Assembly: GCA_009760855.2 (NCBI GenBank)
Contig: WPIO01000003.1
Span: 13,753,001 to 13,817,000, forward strand
Length of the DNA: 64,000 nucleotides
Reading direction: 5' to 3'
DNA from: Cristatella mucedo
Taxonomy: Eukaryota > Bryozoa > Phylactolaemata > Cristatellidae
Positions within the stretch are counted from its first letter, which is position 1; each line of letters begins with the position of its first letter. Shown one piece after another: positions 58,360 through 64,000 of the stretch. A program made the translations under genes and the position numbers. The notes under the pieces are model-generated. The model had not been told where the DNA came from and did not search any database. It saw nothing but the letters and a program-made list of their open reading frames with translations.

Positions 58360-59718
58360 GGAAGCTGGGAAGCGCCAGGTGCCCCTCTGGTCATAGTGCA
58401 GAGGTGAAGCTACTGAAATGTCATGGCCACGCTTTGAGAAACCTTTCAAGTGCAAACTCGTTCAATTGTTGTAAGTTCCAGCATCTCAATATTAAATTTT
58501 AACTGCGAGAATGAATGTTGCAGCTACGTATGCAAATTGCAATAGTCTTATTTTGAGGTATTTGGTTCATAGATCATGTGAATCGTCATGAAGCGCTACA
58601 GCTTCGGACCACGTGAGAGACAGTATTATGGCGCTTGAAGGTCACATGTCAGGTAGCGTTGCATCTATTTTTAAGGAACAATACTTTAAGGAGTCATAAC
58701 CAGGTGTACGCGATGCTTGCACTACCGCGAGAAGCTCTCTGACTGGCTCGCTGACGTAAGACTTAACGAAGCCTCTCATCTGATGTAGCCACCAATTACT
58801 AATACAAAGGCTTGAAAGAATGCAGCTAAGAATTCGAGAAGTATTTAAACCTACAGCACTCGTTCTGGGCGTGAAGATCGCGCGTGCCCACAGCATGCCG
58901 TCTCAGTGAAATCTTTTGCCAAGAGGTCTGACCCAAGCACTTCCCCTAAACAAGAGTCTGATTTAATTGGAGAATATTTGCTGTAAGACCAAATTATTTC
59001 CAGAAGCAATCGACAGAAGCTGGAGGAAAGAAACAGGTCGGCATTTAGAGAGCTAAATTTGGCTTCTTGCGAGTCATATCTATTGAAGCATCCGAACAAG
59101 TACTTTCGCATCTGGTTATGGAGACCGCGGGTCCATCTTCTGATGACAGCACGGCCAAATTTTCAATGTAATGCAAACCCAATCAATCCAAATAAAAAGC
59201 CCTATAACTCTTTATATATATGGCTGTCGGATTACTCAATTATTGCTCATTTAGTTGCGAGTACAATTTCAGATTTGAATGACAAGAGAAACGATCGATT
59301 AAAATCGTCAGATACATTCAAAGCGAGACTGTCAATCAGGTTGATAAGCAACTGGCTTAGAAACAGATGCTCTTTTCCTTCTGGAATGCACGATATCAAT
59401 GACTTTAAGGTATGTAACTTTTACAAACTTGCGGAACTGGTAATGCCGTGTGTTCTTCTTCAACTGTATGGTCGTTCGGTATATGGAAAAAGTATTTTTT
59501 GAAATTTTTTACGAAGAACGTCGGGTGCGTCAGGTGCACATGCAGTGCACACTTATCTAGAATACCGTCAAGAAAGTAGAAGAAGCATCAACAAGCACCA
59601 AATTGTTTTCCACGCAAAGGCTGCACTAAAAATGACAACTTCACGGCCAGATTGTGGGCTTGAATCTCGGCAAGGGTAGACCTTTATTCTGCGAGGACAG
59701 CTTGAAGCGAGTTTTTCT

Positions 59719-59725
<7 letters not shown>
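58360..59725. other. AT-richer sequence with an open frame of unknown meaning
   Basis: A plus-strand open stretch runs from about 58990 to 59502 and includes ELNLASCESYLLKHPNKYF, FKARLSIRLISNWLRN and NFYKLAELVMPCVLLQL. It has no ATG near its start and no recognised domain. A SINE-like head may lie at 59650-59700 (attgtgggcttgaatctcgg). Confidence 0.25.
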
Positions 59726-59802
<77 letters not shown>

Positions 59803-59824
59803 GCTCTAGCTCTAGCTCTAGCTC
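59726..59824. repeat. (CT)n microsatellite grading into (TAGCTC)n
   Basis: CT repeats to about 59802 are followed by about four TAGCTC hexamers. Confidence 0.97.
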
Positions 59825-60099
59825 GCTTCTTTTTTCTTGGGACTACTAGCTACGAGTTAGGCCATGAGCATCGTTATTTTTTTGAATCTCCAACTTAAGC
59901 ATGTGGTTAAGTTTCAAGCAGTCCGAAGGTGGTCTGATTTCAGATCAAGTTATGACGAAAAACATTTTTCAGTGCCAGAACATTTTTTTTTCACTGCAGG
60001 ATTTCAATATACTTAGGGCCCCATGTGCCGTTTCAGTGCTCATTGATAAACAAAAGACAGCAGAGCACCACAAAGAGTGTATATAAATGGCCTCTCAAC

Positions 60100-60310
60100 C
60101 GCTATCGCGTACCATACAGGTAACATTCCCCAGTAAATATAAAAGACCTGTATGAATACAGACTAGCCCAACAGGTCGTGCACGTACAGAGTTGATCAAC
60201 TGCAGACGTGGGCGTGCCGTTCAGAGGCGGTCGGGCAGTGGCGCAGCACTGTCTACGGCGTTCAGCAGCGGCTGCAGCTCGGGCGGTTGTAACATTTAGT
60301 GTCAGAAGCG
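60100..60310 (+). other. Possible LTR end and primer-binding site
   Basis: A TATA-like 'atataaaagacc' at about 60137 is followed about 150 bp later by 'ggttgtaaca' and then 'tttagtgtcagaagcgctgc'. The last part resembles the TGGTGTCAGAAGTGG-type primer-binding site that follows the 5' LTR of some Gypsy elements, with mismatches. No gag/pol coding was recognised downstream, so at best this is a relic. Confidence 0.2.
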
Positions 60311-61148
60311 CTGCGTATTTGCGAGAGACTCTTAATAATTATCTTAGGCTAGCCTCATTGTTTGTGTGTATATAGATGAGCATTGCAATTGAATATCTTT
60401 TTGATCTGAACGTGTATCGGATATATGTATCGGCTTAGGAATTTAGTGCCTAAGAGCTGAGTTAGCTGCACAGCCTACCAAAGCAGATTCAGGAAACTTC
60501 GCTACTAAACGTCGGCGAATTAATTAGAAGTACTTGCTAGAAATTATGGCGGACGAGACAGCTATTTCAATTTGAGATTTCCGAGTTTCGAAGACACGCC
60601 TTCGAGGTTTGGCTGAATTGGGGAGGCATCTATTTTTGCATTTCCCGCCTAAATGCGTGGGATTATTTGCGGTTGCTCCATTTGAGATTTCAGCTTAGTG
60701 AATGCAAAGCCACAATCTTCGCTATTCTGTACGTAAAAAAACTTCATACGCTTAAAACCTTACGTTTGCAGAATCAGTGTGATGTAAAAATAAATGAACT
60801 AGACTTCATATTCTGAATCGCAGTAACGTAATTAATCACTGAGTTTTGAAAGTCTGCCTTTAAGTATAGGCTCGCTAAAAATATCTAATACCTGTATATG
60901 TTGCATGTCATGCACGGCAGACTGTCAAGCTAATTGTAAGGCAGACAGGCCTGGATCGGTGAGTCGACACCAGATATGAGTATAATGTAGTCGCATTCGT
61001 ATGCGCAGAGGTGCATGGATGTTCTCTCCTCCTTGTGTGCATTAATCATATTCAAGCTAGTTTTGAGATCTTTTTAGGTATTTTATGAGGCAAGACTGAA
61101 GCTAAAAGCACTGACCTGTCTCCAGTCGAGGGAAGTGCTTATAATTTG

Positions 61149-61466
61149 ATGTCTAAAAACCAAGGGCTCAGAAGACGCACTGAAAACCACCTTGATTCTG
61201 GGCCGACAATCAGTGACGACGATGAAGATAAGACGGCAACAGCAAAGAGATTTACTAAGAAGGCGTCTGAAAAAATCAATCCCAGTAATTTATTTTGGAG
61301 CCTAGAGAGGTGGCAAAGGAGAATACTGAGACATCCGATGATTGTGTTAGGCCCTTTTATTAACTCGACCGATTACAATCTTAATTTAATGAGGGGAAAG
61401 AGAAGTATTGGAATGGTGCATAGATCAGCTTTAATGACAAACCTAAATATTACTTATGGTTCCTAA
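61149..61466 (+). CDS. Unassigned ORF, possible coding exon
   Basis: The ATG opens MSKNQGLRRRTENHLDSG, then an acidic patch (SDDDEDK), a basic stretch (AKRFTKKASEKIN) and LFWSLERWQRRILRHPMIV, continuing to a stop after about 105 codons. The charged soluble start followed by an amphipathic/hydrophobic stretch looks protein-like, but I do not recognise the family. It could be a first exon using an internal donor such as the gtgttagg after HPMI. Confidence 0.25.
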   Translation: MSKNQGLRRRTENHLDSGPTISDDDEDKTATAKRFTKKASEKINPSNLFWSLERWQRRILRHPMIVLGPFINSTDYNLNLMRGKRSIGMVHRSALMTNLNITYGS

Positions 61467-62588
61467 ATTAGAATCTACACGAATGTATATTTCATAATCT
61501 AAAGTCTGTAATGTAGAGCTGGGAATCTGCTATAATAATTAGTCAGTCATAATTTGTGCTTCTTGTAGTACTGGAGTTGTACGCTATTGTTGGTGCTGTA
61601 CAGATATGGATCTCTATGGCATACTGCTCTCAGTTATTGACATGGACTAGTTATAATAAGCACATTATATACACTATAAAGAAGCTCTTATAATAGCCGA
61701 TATAACAGCCTAATTTTTATAGCGGCAGAAGAACCTTACCAGCCTTCACCATCGCTTGCAGTTGGCAATATAAAATCCCCCACTGCAGGATTCGAACCCA
61801 CTACTCCGGTCATTACTAGTGAGCACCTTACCTCCTGGGGTATCACGACCCAGTACTCTTGATCGCTGTCATCCTCTGCTTTCATCCAATACGTTACTGT
61901 ATTGGTGCAGCAATTCCAGCTCGTCTGAGGCGCTGGGAGCACTCGCTCTACGGATAGTGGTCGCTTGTCTGCAAGGATCTGCACCGTTACATGCACTGTG
62001 TTTAAGGCAAAAAATTTAGTGCACAAACCACTACAGCAAGTTCCAAACGCTATTACCTTGTTCATTCAAAACCTCTATCCGCACTCAAGTTTTAGAAGAC
62101 CAAAGTTTTTTTTATTTCCATGTAACTTGAAATGCTTTATTATCATTGGAAAGCCGACCACCTGCTGTTCGCTTACTTGTTAGCCAATTGTAAGAACATT
62201 GGGTCCGTGGTAGTTAATCACCAGAGAAATAACATATCATGCTTCAACCGAGAATAGTAATTGGTGAGGGGTATTCTAATTTTACATATTTATTTATAAT
62301 CACTCGTTTTTTATTCAAGAGTGGTGCTACGGCAACGGACCTATTACCTCAGCAATTCAGTATACAAGAGACAGCATATAAGACCATCTGCTTATAAGGC
62401 TGGCTTACTTACCAAACCCGATAAAAGCATTGCTTAATTTCAACTAATGGCTGGAAGCGGCTTTCGGCATGTCACAGTTTTACCCGGCGCCCATATAACA
62501 AGAGTGAGAACAGATATTATTGAACAAAAGCATCTGAACTGATAAACCTTGTATTCATATAGGTGAGCTTCGGAATGCATTACTATTA
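61467..62588. other. AT-rich sequence with one SINE
   Basis: The SINE at 61685-61855 is listed separately. Nothing else was recognised. Confidence 0.4.
61685..61855 (-). repeat. tRNA-derived SINE copy (well preserved)
   Basis: The minus strand reads a tRNA-like head (gataccccaggaggtaaggt), the B box 'gtgggttcgaatcctgcagt', the body 'gccaactgcaagcgatggtg' and the end 'aggctgttatatcggcta'. It has the best conserved B box of the family in this window. Confidence 0.75.
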
Positions 62589-62899
62589 CCGTATTTTTAC
62601 GAGTATAAGTCGCATTTTTTCCAATTTTTTTGAAAAAATAAACTTGCGAATTATACACTGTAAGTCAGTGCAAGTCACTGCATACAGTGAAGGAAACGAT
62701 TCCGACATTGAAAATGCTGCAGAAGACTATGAAAATGTTAGCAGTGATACTGATGACGAGTTTCTTGCTATATGTGATGATTAAAGCAAACTTAAATTAA
62801 TAAAAAGGAGTTATATATTCACTAGTAATATTTTTCAATAACAACTTTAAAAAATTGTGTTATAAATTTAGGGTGCGACTTATACTCGTAAAAATACGG
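62589..62899 (+). mobile_element. TA-flanked miniature DNA transposon (Tc1/mariner/pogo-like)
   Basis: Perfect 26-bp terminal inverted repeats (62589-62614 and 62874-62899; left end CCGTATTTTTACGAGTATAA, then gtcgca) are flanked by TA on both sides (62587-62588 and 62900-62901). The element is 311 bp. Inside, a short frame encodes an acidic tail (EGNDSDIENAAEDYEN, then VSSDTDDEFLAI) and stops before the right repeat, like the C-terminal end of a transposase. It therefore looks like an internal deletion derivative of a larger element. Confidence 0.85.
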
Positions 62900-63185
62900 T
62901 ATATACCGAACAAAGCGTCTCTGGCACTACCCTTGCGGCAAGCAGCACCTAGCAAGACCAGAAAATCAAGAACTCAATCTACGTTGAGCAAGTTAAAGTT
63001 TCCTGATTTTTTAGCCAGAGTTAGATGACATTGGACTGCGGCTGTACAGTTTAGAAAAACCAGTTGCAACATATCCTTAGTTATTGAGAATATTTGTAAG
63101 AGATCATAAGTGATGGGTCGCTGCAACTTTCGTCTCAAGTTGTTGTGGGCACGGTGACGTATCCCGAGTTACATCATTCAGTATA

Positions 63186-63580
63186 CGTCATAATAATAAT
63201 AACAACAATAAGAATAATACATTTACATAGGGCCCTCAGAGCACTTTATTTCTTTCTAGGCACATTGCATATGCTGTAAAGGAAGCGTGACAGAAGGGTT
63301 AGTGGTAGCATGCTCATGTCAACAAGCATAACATGGTTAGAAGTGATATGCACAGGGTCAGCATGCGAATATGGTTATTTGCAGCATGCACAGTGTCAGC
63401 ACGCATAAGCACACAAAGGACGAATCACAGGGACCCACTAAATGCCGTGACAAAAATAAATGCGCTTTTAGCTTCTTTTTTAATATCGTCAAGTCAGGGA
63501 CTGTTGTGACGTCAGTCTAGGCTTTGGGAGCATATGAACTAAAGGAACGACCTCCAAAGGATTTGACATTCGTAGTATAT
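63186..63580 (-). mobile_element. LINE family A 3' end
   Basis: The tail aataataataacaacaataa is followed by 'gggccctcagagcactttat', the 3' UTR with repeated 'gcatgctcatgtcaacaagc'-type motifs, and the start of the RT C-terminus. It breaks off near 63575. Confidence 0.75.
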
Positions 63581-63637
63581 TTTCTTAATAGTTCTTTCAT
63601 GTGCGAAACACACGTGGATGACCAAAGCCATTACCAT

Positions 63638-64000
63638 TGGAATGTAATGTAATATAATATATCTCTGTCTGTAGCTCTACAAAGCCATAAAGACAATGTG
63701 GGTGTTACGCAGGAGAGTTTTGTATAGCCCACTCACAGCCTAAACGGCTTTCGGTACCCATTCGGTAGCCAGCAGATTTCATCTCACGCAACAAAAAGAA
63801 AGTCGTAAGCATAGCAGAGTCAGGAGAGCAGTTGAGGTAGTGAGTAGCATGGCAGAAGGTTCTCAGGACCGCTGGAAAGGGTGAGCCGTAGTCGGCAGCA
63901 GGAGATTCGTTGTCGTTGCGTAAGAATCGTGGAAGCGAGTTCCACAGCCTAGGACGTGCAGAGCTAAAGCTTCTGTCGCCAACGGTTTTTAAGCGGAGGA
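63638..64000 (-). mobile_element. LINE family B 3' end, continuing off the window
   Basis: The minus strand ends in ATATTACATTACATT, preceded by a 3' UTR and an RT C-terminus whose frame gives LKTVGDRSFSSARPR, then LWNSLPRFLRND. Coding continues past base 64000. Confidence 0.8.

Noticed and set aside
61740-61850. A true tRNA gene at the conserved B box
   Set aside because: The acceptor stem and anticodon arm do not close, and the same unit recurs as a dispersed family with a common non-tRNA body, so it is a SINE.

Overview
The window is animal nuclear DNA. It holds GT-AG introns of up to about 13 kb, a multi-exon kinesin, a prepropeptide hormone gene, many decayed non-LTR retrotransposons and tRNA-derived SINEs, several DNA-transposon relics and long dinucleotide arrays. 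I see no operons, rRNA, true tRNA genes or CRISPR arrays. The transposon mix and the hormone type suit an invertebrate bilaterian, perhaps a lophotrochozoan such as a flatworm or mollusc, but the species cannot be named from the sequence alone. Layout: (1) About 0.5-34.8 kb, minus strand: seven exons of a kinesin motor domain that matches the KIF27/KIF7 (Costal-2) family. The motor reads from strand beta-2 (VRPLL) through the P-loop, switch I (SSRSH) and switch II (DLAGSER) to the end of helix alpha-6 (LKYANR). The first exon, a probable loop exon between switch I and switch II, and everything after the motor (neck, stalk, tail) were not found or lie off the left edge. (2) The kinesin introns and the 35-39 kb flank are filled with transposable-element debris: two LINE families of the L2/CR1/Rex1 type, one with an (ATT)n tail and one with an (ACATT)n tail; a tRNA-derived SINE family; a SPIN-like hAT miniature element directly beside a kinesin exon; a hAT/Buster-type transposase relic; a relic of an unclassified dispersed protein family; a MULE relic with its terminal inverted repeats; a foldback element; and a perfect 242-bp tandem duplication. 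(3) About 39.9-57 kb: a GC- and CpG-rich compartment with few LINE or SINE copies and several long CT/GA arrays. Within it, on the plus strand, lies a two-exon gene (45,691-46,961) for a 154-residue secreted precursor. It has a signal peptide, a KR cleavage site and one C-terminal peptide ending in Gly-Lys-Lys, an amidation signal. The peptide has the size and layout of the CRF/DH44/ELH class. (4) About 57-64 kb: AT-richer sequence again, with two weak ORFs, a CT array, a possible LTR/primer-binding-site relic, a SINE, a complete TA-flanked miniature transposon, and LINE ends of both families. The kinesin (minus) and the peptide gene (plus) are arranged head to head, at least 10.9 kb apart. 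Nothing in the sequence links them functionally: the first belongs to ciliary/Hedgehog-type kinesins, the second to peptide hormone signalling.
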